Below are positions 51,791 to 63,883 of a stretch of 64,000 nt of DNA, one piece after another; the first letter of the stretch is position 1; each line of letters starts with the position of its first letter. The stretch spans positions 11,065,254 through 11,129,253 of the forward strand of contig SSBO01000012.1 in NCBI GenBank assembly GCA_005281725.1, written 5' to 3'. The stretch comes from Wuchereria bancrofti. Lineage: Eukaryota > Nematoda > Chromadorea > Rhabditida > Onchocercidae. The notes beneath the pieces are model-generated. The model ran no database searches and had not been told where the DNA came from. It saw only the letters and a list, made by a program, of their open reading frames with translations. Both the position numbers and the translations under genes were made by a program.

Positions 51791-52460
51791 TCAATTAGGC
51801 GAAGCACCATCAAGATGCATTTCACGGAATTTCGTTTCTAAAACATGAAATTTCAAAATATATCTGTCAATTAAAGTGGATGAAAGATTGAACACAAGAA
51901 GTCTATGCAAAAAGTGCCAGGTCACTTACCCAGGGTGGTAACATAACGTTCCAAAGCACTGGCAGCCTCCTCCAATCTTCTTGTATTTTCATCAACTTCA
52001 TCGATCTGTTGCAAATATGGACGTAACGTCTCATCTGCAAAAAAATTTAATGTTTCTGTAAAATCCTAGACATAATAAAATAAAATTTCTTCGATAACCT
52101 CAAACAACTACTGAGACACAACAAAGGATTACATCTAGAATTCAGTTGTGAGAGCTTCTCTGCAACACCACTTGCCACCTGCTTCATGTCATCGTAACGT
52201 TGACTTGTAGCATTATTCATGTTCTTCAACAGTTTATATTCCGCAATGGTGTCTAAAACACATAAAAACGGAAGATATTCACAGTATTAGTAGCTTATTT
52301 AAATTTAACTGATACCTTCGATTTGCCCTTGAAGATATACTGCAACCTTATTATACATATTGTCCGCTAATTGTTGCATATGTGTCGTTACAGTCATCGA
52401 ATCAGGAGTTGGCGGAATGTCTGCACTGGTTGAAACTCGTTCATTAATCATTTTTGCCAT
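51791..52460 (-). CDS. blos-2: BLOC-1 complex subunit 2 homologue
   Basis: Four exons in transcript order: 52460-52316, 52252-52133, 52034-51930, 51837-51791. They join in phase to 138 residues, the usual length of BLOC1S2. The conserved helical region is clear: [40 protein letters not shown], then [20 protein letters not shown] and a C-terminal [12 protein letters not shown]-1 is a cytosolic coiled-coil complex needed to form lysosome-related organelles, which in nematodes include gut granules. The model starts at the only in-frame ATG before the conserved region ([11 protein letters not shown]). It lies about 960 bases downstream of the end of the basic protein unit on the same strand. The last exon of 15 codons was placed by phase and similarity to the family C-terminus. 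Confidence 0.9.
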
Positions 52461-53423
52461 ACTTTCTACAATTCAGCTATCAGAAATCTCAAACTTGCTT
52501 ATTCAAATTTACCCAACTAGTATGGTCAGTCACTGGGGAGGAAATCTATAATAACTTAAAGCATCTTTCCACAACCGAAACAGATTCCATCTCGAGAACC
52601 AATCCCAATGACAGTAAACGAAACCACTTTGAAAGCAGCCTTTACAGGTTGCTTTAAAACAACACTGATTAAATTTCTCGATTCACTTTGTTGTTACTTT
52701 TTGTGAAGCAAAATAACACCTAGTAAATCATGATTCCGAAAAGTTAAAGCTGAGGTCCTTTATCTTAGCATTCCGAACTAATGCATGTCATTGTATTCAT
52801 CTAAAAAGAATATGATAAATCAGGGGAAAATGATTCAATCACAAGACAGTACTGATTAAATTCCCTCATTTTTATGCGACTATTACTGTCAACGGCAACA
52901 CTAAAATGATCACTACAAGAACCTTATAAATACAAAAGAACATGGGTTGAAACAACCAGGGAGACGGAAAGGATAAAAAAATAAAAATAATGGTTAAAAT
53001 ATTACATTCACAATGCAAATAAATCTGCTGTCCGAACAGTACATGATATAATGCACTCAAGACCAGGCAGCATTGAATATTTATGAGATAAATCAAATTA
53101 GAATACAATAAATGTAATAATGTGCTGAAAATTAGTACAGGAGCCAGTGACTAAAGTGAACAAAGTGATACTGCATGATTACTCAGATTTTAATAGAACG
53201 CAGAGAACAAACAGGAAAAGAAAATATGGCCTTGAAACCTAACAGAGCATCACAGATCAATTTCTTGAAAAGTATGAACTTTATGTTACAATAACTTAGA
53301 TTAATCACATCGTATTAACAACTCCAGTTTCAAAACAAACAATACGTAGAATGCAGAACAAAAAAAAAGAAAATTCAAATAAAGAGAGAAAATGAAATCA
53401 ATTTTTGGCAAGTATGCCCCATA
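52461..53423. other. Spacer upstream of blos-2
   Basis: AT-rich, with no supported exon except the possible alternative last exon of the upstream gene (53491-53424), which borders it. Confidence 0.45.
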
Positions 53424-53571
53424 TCATTTCATACTTTCTTGGAAATCCGTAGGTATTTCCATGAAACCAATGATAAGTTTCATAAATAGCGCTGTAAAAC
53501 AAAAACGATGTAAAATGACACAAATGACACTCCCATATTCGTTTCGACATTTTTTTTTTTAAATTTACAAA

Positions 53572-54545
53572 TCATGTAACGGGAAGATTAGGAAGACCTA
53601 ATTTGATCGGATCTCTTCTTGATGCGTCCTGATGGCTATTTATCACAGCGGTAACTTGACATCCTAAAAATGAATTCCAGATGCATTTTCTTCCTTTCAG
53701 TCGTACATCATTATCAGAGACTTCCAGTATAAGACCTAGTACCCTTGAAATAAATTTGATAGTTCTAAAATTTTCGAAGTTTCCCACCCCTTCTCGTAAA
53801 CGTGCAGAATAACATTACCTGAAACTGCCTCTGAATAACTGCGGTCCTTATGTTCCACGAAATTTTTCGTTCCACCAGGTTGAAATTGATTGGTAGTCAA
53901 AATCCATCGCAAATTTTTCTTCGGAATTTCTTCATGTTCAGTTTTTTTCGAAAATTGAACACTTCCATTAAGTACGTTCACCTTAGCATACTTTTCTTCA
54001 GTAAGAGCCTTCATTTCATCAGCCTTTCGGAGTACAGCACTGGCAATGGGAGGAAGTATTGCAGAATTTTTTGGAACGATATCTGACTTGGTCTTACTAC
54101 ACCCCATTCTATGAACCGAATTCTCAAAACTTACTTTCCTTTTTTTTGCATCGTTGTCCAGTAACTGGGTCTTGATTTGATACGACCGTTTGATAACGAC
54201 ACCACTGATTCCACTAGATCTTTCCAATAGATCTTCCTTTCTACAGGAACTAGGATAAGGCACATACGTCTTCCTTGAATAAAGTAATGATGGTCCAACC
54301 CTGGTCTGCAGAGAACTTCGACGACTTCGTGAAGACATAAAAAGTGAAATACGCTCCATACGATCCCGTCTTCCCGATAATTCATGGCATTTTACTAGCT
54401 CTTGACATCGGTATCGCGAATATTCACTGTCCACCACATGATGACTTGCTTCATGATGCGCATGCACTACTGATCGACGTCCTTTACTTGGTGCGAATGG
54501 GGAAAATTTTCTTAATGGTCGTTTCGAGTCTGAAATACTACTCAT
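53572..54545 (-). CDS. Unrecognised basic, Ser/Arg-rich protein (unit may continue from 57349)
   Basis: Exon 54557-53819 contains ATG 54545 (MSSISDSKRPLRKFSPF). It joins in phase to 53735-53572, ending NLPVT then TGA: 296 residues. An alternative donor in the last exon (AAATTAG before GTCTTC) joins to 53491-53424, ending DFQESMK. The protein is rich in Ser, Arg, Lys and His and looks disordered in its first half (FMSSRSRRSSLQTRVGP); a later helical part (SAVLRKADEMKALTEEKYAK) is followed by a more structured end (LILEVSDNDVRLKGRK). The acceptor TTCTATAG opens the exon 12 bases before the ATG. That exon is also in phase with the exon ending at 55793, so this may be the second half of one larger gene rather than a separate trans-spliced one. 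No family was recognised. Confidence 0.6.
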
Positions 54546-55792
54546 GTTGAAATTAATCTATAGAATTTGCAGTTGTACAATGTAAAGACAGTCTCGACAT
54601 CATGAGACATACAATAGAATAAAAAAATTATAACAACTTTTAAAATTGAAACTTTTGGGATTAAAGAATTAACGCATCACAAAACAAACCTATTGCGACA
54701 ATGAACAGTCAATTACAAAATAATCGAATGAACTTCGTATGAACAGATATACTTACTGAATATTTAGAATTTTATTGTGAATGATAATAAACCGGTTTGT
54801 GCGACACTCCTAACTCATCTCATAAATATATTCACCCAGCCCCACGAATGGTGCCAAATCCAAAAAACGACTTAAATTTCAAAATCGTTTCCTTCTTTTT
54901 TGCCATCTAAAAAAAGAATCCTGTCGTCTTTTAGGTTTTTTTTCTCTCTGCTGCTTGTAAAAGAACAAACTATCGGCAGAGACCTAATGAACATTCAGTA
55001 ACAGAAGAATTTGTTGGCACCTCCATAATACCATTTTCGTTGGCCTGCAGTATTTTCAAGAGACCGATAAACTATATTATGCTCATTCTTCGTACTTCGA
55101 AATCACCAGTATTTTTCGAATTTAATCGAGTTCCGGTTTGAGATATAAAATTAGAGCGATTTGGAACACTCCGTCATCCACATTTGAGACAGTAAGGAAA
55201 TGAAATCTCATCTACATCGTGATATTTGCAGCATTTCTTTTCACAAAGATTGAAAGGGAATGGACTACAAACATTGCTATTTCCATTTCAATTTTCCTAT
55301 TTCATAAATTCTTCATTCATTACTCATCCATTCTTTTTTTAACTCATCCCAGAATGAAAATTGAGACACTCTTCGGTGTTATCTTTCGACAGACTCGAAT
55401 CTTTTATAGACCAATCTATTTTTCGAAAAATATAAACTTTCCATTAATATGATTCCATACGCCGCTGTATTTTTGCACTAACAACGCGTTTTTTGCGTAA
55501 CAACAATAATGACTTCTTCCATCCACAAAGAAAATCTTCTAAACCAACAAAAGTTCATCCTTTGCTATTTGTACTCTTTGCATTCTTCTTTCAAAGCGCA
55601 TATAAACCGTTCCTTAGTTTCACAATGCAGTACTATGTTAAGAAGAGAAGCTTCCATATGTTCCTTGAATTAATAATTCTTCAATCTTTACCAATCTTTG
55701 TCATTTTTCCATATCCATCTGTTGATGCATAATTCCTTGATTTCTTCATCCAATATTGCTTAAAAGATTATAAGCAACAACTAGAACAGTAC

Positions 55793-57349
55793 CTTCCATA
55801 TGCTTAAAACTACACGAATCAATTTTTCCTCATTTTCAGTTTCGTCTGCCGGAGCTTTTAAAAACAATCTCACGATTTTACTTGGGGGTCGGCTTGGAAT
55901 AGCATTTTTTGTACTTTCAAAATAACCGAAGAAAACTGAGTAGAATCGTGTCGCTGAAATAAACTAAGGAACACATATAATAGTGCAACATTTTTCCAAT
56001 GTGCTGGCGAAAATAACACAGCTGACGAATAATTGTAGAATGGATTTCCAAAGATGCAGCGACCATATACCATCAAGCTTATCTGAAGTCTTGCTGTGAT
56101 GAGATGATCCATTGCTGTTACAATATTGTTGTGCATTCCATCTGTTGGTCCTCTTTTCCATTTCCATTGCATTCCATTCTTTCCGCGGACCCTGTTGTGA
56201 GTCATCTTTTGCCTCAGTTACGTCTGGGTCCAAGCTTGCTGCTAATCGTACGGCTTCCTCATCAACATCGCCGGAAAGATAAGGCCAATCTTCGTCATCA
56301 CCATATATTTGTAGAGCCATTGATGACGTTAAGCTCACATCGACCCTATAAATTAACCTTTTATTTTCTTTCGTATAATGATTAGTCAAAAATAATAAAC
56401 GTCAGCATGTGACATCAAAAATTAACCAGTTCGAGAAGATTCCAGAAAAAAAGCAAGCAATGCGGTAGCATTGCAGCATAATACCAATATCTATTCTAGT
56501 TTAGATTCAATTAATTAGACATTCGTCACCTATTCTCTCCTTTTCCTGGTGACTGGTTTAAGCTTAGGTTCTTTCCTGACTCTGAGAAATCACTGTCATC
56601 TCCTTCGCCTGAAAATCAAATTTTATTTCTAGTAGTATTCCGAAAAGACCAAAGAAATATGCAAAACTCGGTTGAGACCACAACACAAGAAACATAAACA
56701 GATAATAGAAATATTCTCACAGCTATCAACTTCTAAAAGATTTGTGTCGATAGTAAATTCATTCGTATTTCCCATTCTTCTCATTCTATTAGATTTTGCA
56801 TCTCCATAAAAATCGATCCGTTTCACATCAGACGTTTTCTCATGAAAACAATATCTAGGTGACATTTGTCTGTCACCAGAAAAACGACATCGTGGAATAT
56901 TATCATGCTTCTTGCGGTGATTTACACATGATTCTGATTGCATTCCAGAGTGACGAGTTTTTTGTTTGATCTCTGGTAAATTTCCGCTCTAAAATACAAA
57001 TAGTCAAAGGATTATCCTTCATCACTGAAGAAAAAATAGGTAAGATAAAGCTAATAGTTAAAAGCTTCGGTATAACATCAATCAATTAATACAATACAGA
57101 TAGATTGTAAGCTAGCATATCGTAACTCGAATGAAAAAAGGACCACACCGTGCTAGACTCCAACGATTCTCCTTCTTCATCCAGACAAATTAAATCATCA
57201 AAAAGCTCTTCCTGTAAATACACATACAGCACACATAACAAACAAAATCTAGAAGGGATGAATAACAAGTATTAATTGGCGATAGATGTTGCAAAAGTGC
57301 ACTACCACCTTACAAATCATTAATTTAGAAAACAAATAAAAAGTACCAT
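55793..57349 (-). CDS. Unrecognised acidic protein, N-terminal unit
   Basis: Exons in transcript order: 57417-57347 (ATG at its very end), 57211-57149, 56988-56721, 56608-56530, 56345-56071, 55953-55793. Phase is kept at all junctions and gives 283 codons. The start codon is the last three bases of its exon, so the protein begins M then EELFDDLICLDEEGESLES. Later parts include a Cys/His/Arg-rich stretch (CVNHRKKHDNIPRCRFSGD), EGDDSDFSESGKN, YGDDEDWPYLSGDVDEEA and IPSRPPSKIVRLFLKAPADE. No domain was recognised. The last exon either runs into a stop a few codons later (after SIWKVLF) or is spliced in phase to the exon at 54557, giving a protein of about 584 residues. I favour one gene but cannot prove it. 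Confidence 0.6.
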
Positions 57350-57417
57350 CCCAAAGTTGAAGGAACTTCGTCCCAGTTATTAGACGACTTCCTGACACAG
57401 CTCACAGGACCGTATCA

Positions 57418-59000
57418 CTGTAACAAATCATAATGCAAGCAAAAACAATCCAAACACGAGCCTTCACGGCAAGCATGAAGAAATTTGACAGCATTACCGT
57501 TCAAATATCTCTTTAAGGTACCATCGATCATTCATAACCCATCACTTATCTACATAACTACAGTACATGTAAATACATATTTCGAAATCAGGATCGGATA
57601 AATGCAAAAACCCGTATCATAAATTATCCCTTCCACAAATTAAACACCACGGACGGATTTTTGCGAAATGATAAAGATTTCGAAGGACAGATATGATCGC
57701 GAACAGAAGTTTAGAAATTGTTCCACGGAACAGCATACAGTCCTCCATAACATACAAACCTGTATAAATATAAGTATAAAATGAAAGCATTATTAATCAA
57801 ACAAGCATTAGTTGAAGGATAATATGAAACTTGAGCACATAAGAAAGTACATTAATTGGAATGTCGCCTGGACAAATTTGTCTTTCTATTCTTCTGAAAC
57901 AGCAAAATCATCATACATGGAACTTCAGCAAAAGATGACTTCAAAATTTCTCAGAAGAGTTCCAAGATAATTTATCTAAATGTTGGCAAAGTTAGATGCA
58001 CTAAGTTTGAAATGACTTTGCGAATTTGAAAAAGTTTCATTCTGCTCCTTCGAACTGTCCAATCCTTACAGTTTGCTTACAAAAAATTACTGAAAAAAAA
58101 AAACTGCATTCCCTGCGTACCGCAGACAACGAACAGAGACACATGTTAACAGCGGAAAACACCAATGCCAAAACTGTTCCTATTTAAATGCCCATACATG
58201 TGTTTCACACGCATCTTGTGCAAACCGCATCTCATATGGTAGCCTATAACGGACTTACGGATGGATGGAACTTTTTGTTTTCTGACAGCACTCAAACTTG
58301 GCAAAAGCAGAGTTCATTCAATCAACAACTTCTTGTTTTTTCACATGCTCCGCGATTTCTAAGATCAGAACGAAGTATTGTGGAGTACATAAGGATCAGA
58401 GCAAGTAAGCAAAAAATAGCAAAGTCAAGGTAAACATTTGATGGAAATTCCTATTTGGTATCGTCAATAACCTTCGTTAGGGTCGAAAAAAATTTATTTA
58501 ACAAAATAAAATATAGGATGTTACCACAAAACATGGTATTGCCGGTATAGAACAGAAATCATCCTGTTAAAAATATATTCGACACAACCATCTACAGATA
58601 GAATTACATTTACATTACGAAGAATTACAAGAACAACAAGAATGTTTAAAGATCTAATTAGCACTTTCTTATAATTGTTGAAAAAATGCTAGAACACTTC
58701 AATACGACTCTGACAAAAATCGATAAATTTTGCTAGATGAGCAGTGAACAACAAAAAAGATTGTCAGGAAACAAACTGTCGATTTGAAAAGAAACAGCAT
58801 AGAGGTCGGTATTTGCATAATTATCATAAGCGCAGTTACACAAATATAAGTACATTAATAAAACATTTAAAAATTTGAAGTCAAAATTTCAAATCAGTTC
58901 CGTTGACCTAGTTTTCACCATCACTTACGTACTGAAAAACAAAGATCGTTATCCAATAAATGTCGTGATCATAAATCTACACTCATTTTTCAGCTTCTTT
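57418..59000. other. Spacer between lsm-8 and the next - strand gene
   Basis: No supported exon was seen. An 81-codon + strand frame at 58188-58433 has no splice or homology support. The stretch presumably holds the lsm-8 3' UTR and the promoter of the unit starting at 57417. Confidence 0.4.
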
Positions 59001-59820
59001 CTACATATGTAACCACACCGGACCCAGTGGAGGCGCCTTCATCTTGCTGAAATCTAAACGCTTATCGAGATCCTCATCCAGTTCACCGATCACTGCTCTG
59101 AAAAAAAAATGACATAGTAATGAACACGAATTACATCAATATGATCTGGTTCCAGAATCGAGTGTCTCCCACACTCCGAAATTTTGAGTTGACCCAGTTT
59201 CCACCATCATTTCCGGAATAACTACATCCCTCAATTAACTTCCTATGCAAACGCTAAAACGATTTGGAAGCAAACCGTATTCTCAACAAATCATTATGTT
59301 TTCAGTCATTATATAATCAGTAGGGCAAAAAGTGACACATCTGGTATGTTGACCAAATACGCTCTTCGGATCACCTTTCGAAAAAAATGAGATTCAGAGG
59401 AGTGTTCCGTTTTTACAGTGTCTAAAATCAAAAGTGGTGGTCGATGTCGTAGTCGAGGGATATCAAACGAGAGAGCGAAACACAAATAAAGCTTCTCCGA
59501 AAACTGACATACGTGTTGCTTGATCGCATATAAACTTTATTATTGTTACGATGACATGGAAATATGACTACTATCTACACAAGCAACTTTTTCTTCCCAC
59601 AAGTAGTAATTACAACTAACACATTATCGCCTCTGACAATATATAAACCAAGCGGAATTTGTTCAACACCCGAATCTTCACTAAAAACACGTTCATGCGA
59701 ATCTTCCAGTACCAGGTTGATCGTCTGGTCGAAACCTTTCATCAAGCCGACTATATTTCGGCCGTCACCAGTAATCACCGAAATCACTTTGTTGATGAAC
59801 GAATCCAATGTTTGTGTCAT
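59001..59820 (-). CDS. lsm-8: U6 snRNA-associated Sm-like protein LSm8
   Basis: Two exons, 59820-59621 and 59097-59001, give 98 residues, the usual LSm8 length. The junction restores the conserved GDNVAVIGELDE. Seen: the Sm1 motif (VISVITGDGRNIVGLMKGFD, then QTINLVLEDSHERVF) and the Sm2 motif (LGLYIVRGDNVAVIGEL). LSm8 is the subunit that defines the nuclear LSm2-8 ring, which binds the 3' end of U6 snRNA for splicing. The start MTQTLDSFINK matches the family N-terminus. Read without the intron, the first exon would continue with about ten unrelated residues, which are intronic. Confidence 0.95.
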
Positions 59821-60776
59821 ACTAAAATTTGACCAAATAGGCAGGACCAAATGAACTGCGAAATGGCACAACAGCGAAGAAGTGAGGGACACTAACCTAA
59901 TTACAATGCAGTTGTAGCTCCGTAAACCGAAAAACAATTTAACTGCAATTTCTCAAAACCTTTTAGATGGTATGTATGACTTCCATTCAAAAGCTAATAA
60001 TATGCTTTCGACACAAGAGAAAAACATTCCAAACAGACATCTAAGAATTAGCATTAAAAATGATTTTCCCACATTGAGAAAACGCAGATCATCCTCAAAA
60101 CACCAAACCAAATTTTTACACTTCAGCGCATCCCAACTTCAAGGTGACGGGCGAGCCGACTTCCCGTTTCTGGAGCTGTTTTGGCGGTCAGCATTGATAA
60201 AAAAACTGCAATATCCGCAACCCTGTAGTACACGATAGACTGAAATAACCAATATGAATCATAAATGCTAAGAATATGAGCACAGCTGAGTCAGAGCTTC
60301 TCAACCTAGAATTCCGACCATAAATTGCACACATGTGCGTCCTTCATCCCTTTCAATTTAAGATAGCTTTACCAGAACCATTTTCTGGAAATCTTTACAG
60401 AAAATTACTGAGCAGTCCAGCCACAAGCCGAACCAAGGGTGATAGTTACATTTCTTCCTTGATTACCCGAAGACATTGTTATGAGGATTAATAACCTTCG
60501 TTAAGAGTAAACAATAAAAAGACCAAATATAACTCCACAACTTTTAATTTATCCAACACCAATTTGCTCCACAACTGACAACGTTAGCAACCATGTTTCG
60601 CACTATTGACTTTAGGAACAATGAAAGTGTTTCAAAATGAAGCGTTAATGCAAGCGGCCAAAATGATTTATGGAGATAAGTGGAAGTATATCCTGGTACA
60701 ATATAGTCTCCTCATTTAAAAAATTACTCAAAAGAATACTTACGCCTCAAACAATCCACACATACACATAAGGACC

Positions 60777-60803
60777 CAGACACACACACACCCACACACA
60801 CAA
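60777..60803. repeat. CA-rich microsatellite
   Basis: Interrupted (AC)n/(CCCAC) tract. Confidence 0.85.
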
Positions 60804-62983
60804 CATACGTACATCCTACACTTTGTGGCATGTTAGAACATTGCTGAAGGCGTACAATTCTGCTTCGGATAAAGTGGAACAAAACTTACGAAACAATGCA
60901 AAAAAAAGCAATATTAAAAAGTAAACAACGCGGGGAGTAAGAGGGGAAAGAATACATCATGTAATGGGGATAACGATGTAAATGAGAGTAGAGTACAAGG
61001 AAAAATGGCGGAAAAAGTTGCTGGATGAATTCCACGGGGAAGTTGGGAGGAAGTACTAAAAGCGGCAAGGAGTAGAATAAAACAGAAAATAAGGCGTAAT
61101 CAAAATGTTTCACATCATAATATGAAATCAACGTATTGTTGCCTCTTTGTTAACAAATCTCTGGATCTGAGTTAAAAACAATGAAACAAGGACTTGATGC
61201 ATAAATCATTTCAATGTAATAATACAATATTTTAATTAAAATTATAGGGCAACTCCACTATCTCTTTCAAAATCCCACTCTATTTCCTTACTGAAAAAGC
61301 GAGAAAAAGAAAACATTGCATATTAAACTACAGAACGACAAAAACGCTCAGAGCGAAACAAAAAGCATCAAGCACCTTGAACATGTGAACAATAAACTGC
61401 GCACCGGCCTTTAAGCCATTCTCAAATTTAACACTCATACATATTCAGTGAACAAACTGTAGAGTAAATGAAAAAAAAAGTTGGAGTTTTAACTAAATTG
61501 AATGTTTAACAGAAACTGAACAGTCCATTTTCCTCAGGAACACAAAAGTAAATCAAATACATCAACAGTTCTGTTTCATGACAAAAGAAAACATAAGAAT
61601 GGGAAAGAAATGACAAACGGGAAAAGGGAAAAGAGGTAAGGGAGATGAGAAATGCCTGCAGTAATCCAGTAATAAAAAAAACTGTACCGCGAAGGCATGG
61701 TCAACATTTCCCTGTGGCTACTATACTGATCTCATACTTCACCAGACCAAATACTGGTAGTTCCTAACATCTTGAAATTTCAAATTTTGGCTTTTCGAAA
61801 CCTAACTTTCGGCTACGGCACGTCATCTTTTTTGTAATTTTCATATTCACGTCATCCCAAACAAGGAGGTGCAATTAATTCAAAAAATAAAAACAACACA
61901 ACGCAACTAAATATAAAATTTGGACAAACATAAAGTGGAAAACTAGAAAATAAGACGCGCGCAGTTATTTTCTCACTCAAAAATATTCTTTTAGGTAAAT
62001 AAGAAGAAACCGAAATTTCAGGAAACTAGCTAACTGCTTAAAAAATAAAAAAAAATAACTGACTGACAAATACAGAGATGTCGCGAATTGTTGAAGGCAT
62101 CGTTGGCTGGGTATGCATTTAATCAACGTAAAATAACTCAACTTTCTGAGAGAGACAAGATGCAGAAATTCACAACGATACAGTACGGTTTGGTACAACG
62201 CATATGCAGCGTACATTAACGCTTTGCAGTGTTAAGATGGATTTGAGAGGTAATACGAGAGACTCAAAGGTTTCTGAAACAAAACTGAAATAGACTGTCA
62301 TTTACTTCCTGTCACTTTCACATACTGACGCCTAGTTAGTGTTGAAGGAATATTAAAAATTCAAGATTTCTAAAATTCACTAAGTTTTAGATTTTTGTAA
62401 TATGAAATGGACATCATATCTTTTCGCATTCTAAGTTAAGACATAGCTAAATGCTTATTAAAAAAGAAAAAGGAAAATCACCGTTGTAAGGACCAGGGGC
62501 TTGATTCAGAGGGTTAAAGGACCTTAGAAAAAGATGTGTGTAAAAAAAACACCAACACTTCACGAACGCTTACAAGATAAGCATACAAGCAAACATGAAC
62601 TCAGCCAAGACTTCACAACAGAAAAGTAAGATTCTCAACGATATATTTGAGAAGAAAGGTTCACAACACCTACTGGTGAAATGGCTGAGATCATCGCTTC
62701 AATGTTGTGCATAAATGGAGAAAATATAAGATCCACAACGCTAAACAAAGTGGTTTAACGAAACCGTAAAATTACTGGTACGTTTATTATTCTGAAAATT
62801 CCAAAGAAACAGAATGTTTGAGAGAAAGAGAGAGTGATTGAATTACTGTGAAAAAATTCGACAAATTTTGATTTCAAAAATGCTGTAGATTTAAAACTGA
62901 ATGAATATGCCACAAAGACAAGTGAAGCATTATGTGGGATATCTCACTCAAAACCATACTCCAGGATGATAGCAACAGAGAAC

Positions 62984-62987
<4 letters not shown>

Positions 62988-63044
<57 letters not shown>
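62988..63044. repeat. Homopolymer run of 57 A
   Basis: Uninterrupted A run followed by CAAAACAAAAC-type sequence. It is poly-T in the sense of the adjacent - strand gene, about 330 bases past its stop codon. Length in assemblies of such runs is unreliable. Confidence 0.95.
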
Positions 63045-63045
<1 letters not shown>

Positions 63046-63376
63046 AAAACAAAACAAAAAATAAAAACTGCATATAGTGAGAGCATTACAACTGCTACAA
63101 CCACAAATTAGCTTATTGAAGCAAAAACTAATAATTCTGCGATATACATTTCTTCCAATTTGCTAAAAAAACCAATGAAAGATGGTACCGTTATGAGGGA
63201 TATTTTAGAGATAGTTAACTTTTATAATGCGAAGAACTGTTGATTAGTGCTCAATATCCAAGTTACAGAACTTTTTTATCAACGATAGATCAAAGATACG
63301 AATTTGGGAAATCATCGACAAAAAGAAAGAAGACCATTACAAAAATACAAAAACTCTCGCCGCTTTAGTGGAATAC

Positions 63377-63883
63377 TCAGTATTGTTGTTGTTGTGGATA
63401 GCGCTGCTGACTTGCCCCACGTTGGGTCATTCCCTGGGAATAAGCATCATAACCGCCGGCACCTAAAATCATTGCAGACTCCGTAAATATGAAATCTAGA
63501 ATTCTGCAGCGTACTAACAGTAGTTTCTTTAAAAGAAAAACCAAGTAAAACTTACAATTTGCACGAAAATAGAAATTTCAGTAAAACGCCCTTTTATGTT
63601 GCCTATCCGAATTAAAATGAAAAACTCTACCATAATAGCCACCGGCCTGTCCCTGTTGATAATATCCAGCGGCAGCAGCATTACCATACCAGTCACCCCA
63701 ACCACCTGCAGTTCCAGTACCTCCGCCATATGCGCCAAACGCTCCCATCTGACCCCATCCGGCTTGTCCAAACCAACCATTCATAACACCTGCTCGACCA
63801 GCTCCATATCCAGCTCGCATTGCAGCACCACCTCGACCACCCGGGAAACGCTTTCCTTGAGGGACGGCTTTCTTGACATCGCA
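63377..63883 (-). CDS. hnRNP A/B-type RNA-binding protein, C-terminal part (gene runs off the window)
   Basis: Two last exons, 63883-63631 and 63462-63377, join in phase and end QQQQQY then TGA. The first opens CDVKKAVPQGKRFPGGRGG, the typical end of an RNA recognition motif (last beta strand with VKKA) running into an RGG-type region. A Gly/Trp/Tyr-rich low-complexity tail follows (AGWGQMGAFGAYGGG, WGDWYGNAAAAGYYQQGQ), then a Gln-rich end (RYPQQQQQY). This matches hnRNP A/B or Squid-like proteins, nuclear RNA-binding factors in splicing and mRNA handling. The RRM domains lie beyond base 64000, so the exact family member cannot be named. Confidence 0.85.

Larger units (their letters stand above)
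59821..63376. other. Spacer and likely long 3' UTR of the hnRNP gene
   Basis: No coding exon with splice support. It contains a CA-rich microsatellite (60777-60803) and a 57-base A run (62988-63044). The DNA near 59.9-60.2 kb has an 88-codon + strand frame without support. The left end should hold the lsm-8 promoter. Confidence 0.45.

Noticed and set aside
55870..55953. Short alternative ending (FQADPQVKS) for the acidic protein
   Set aside because: It needs a weaker acceptor; the TTTATTTCAG acceptor before 55953 gives a much longer in-phase frame.
58188..58433. 81-codon + strand frame between lsm-8 and its neighbour
   Set aside because: No splice signals and no recognisable motif; could be chance.
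59575..59620. Extended lsm-8 C-terminus (KKKLLV ending)
   Set aside because: The in-phase intron from 59620 to 59098 restores the conserved LSm8 end, so this is intron read-through.
62988..63044. Poly(A) tail of a retroposed gene
   Set aside because: No mRNA-like or SL1-containing sequence directly precedes it on the + strand.
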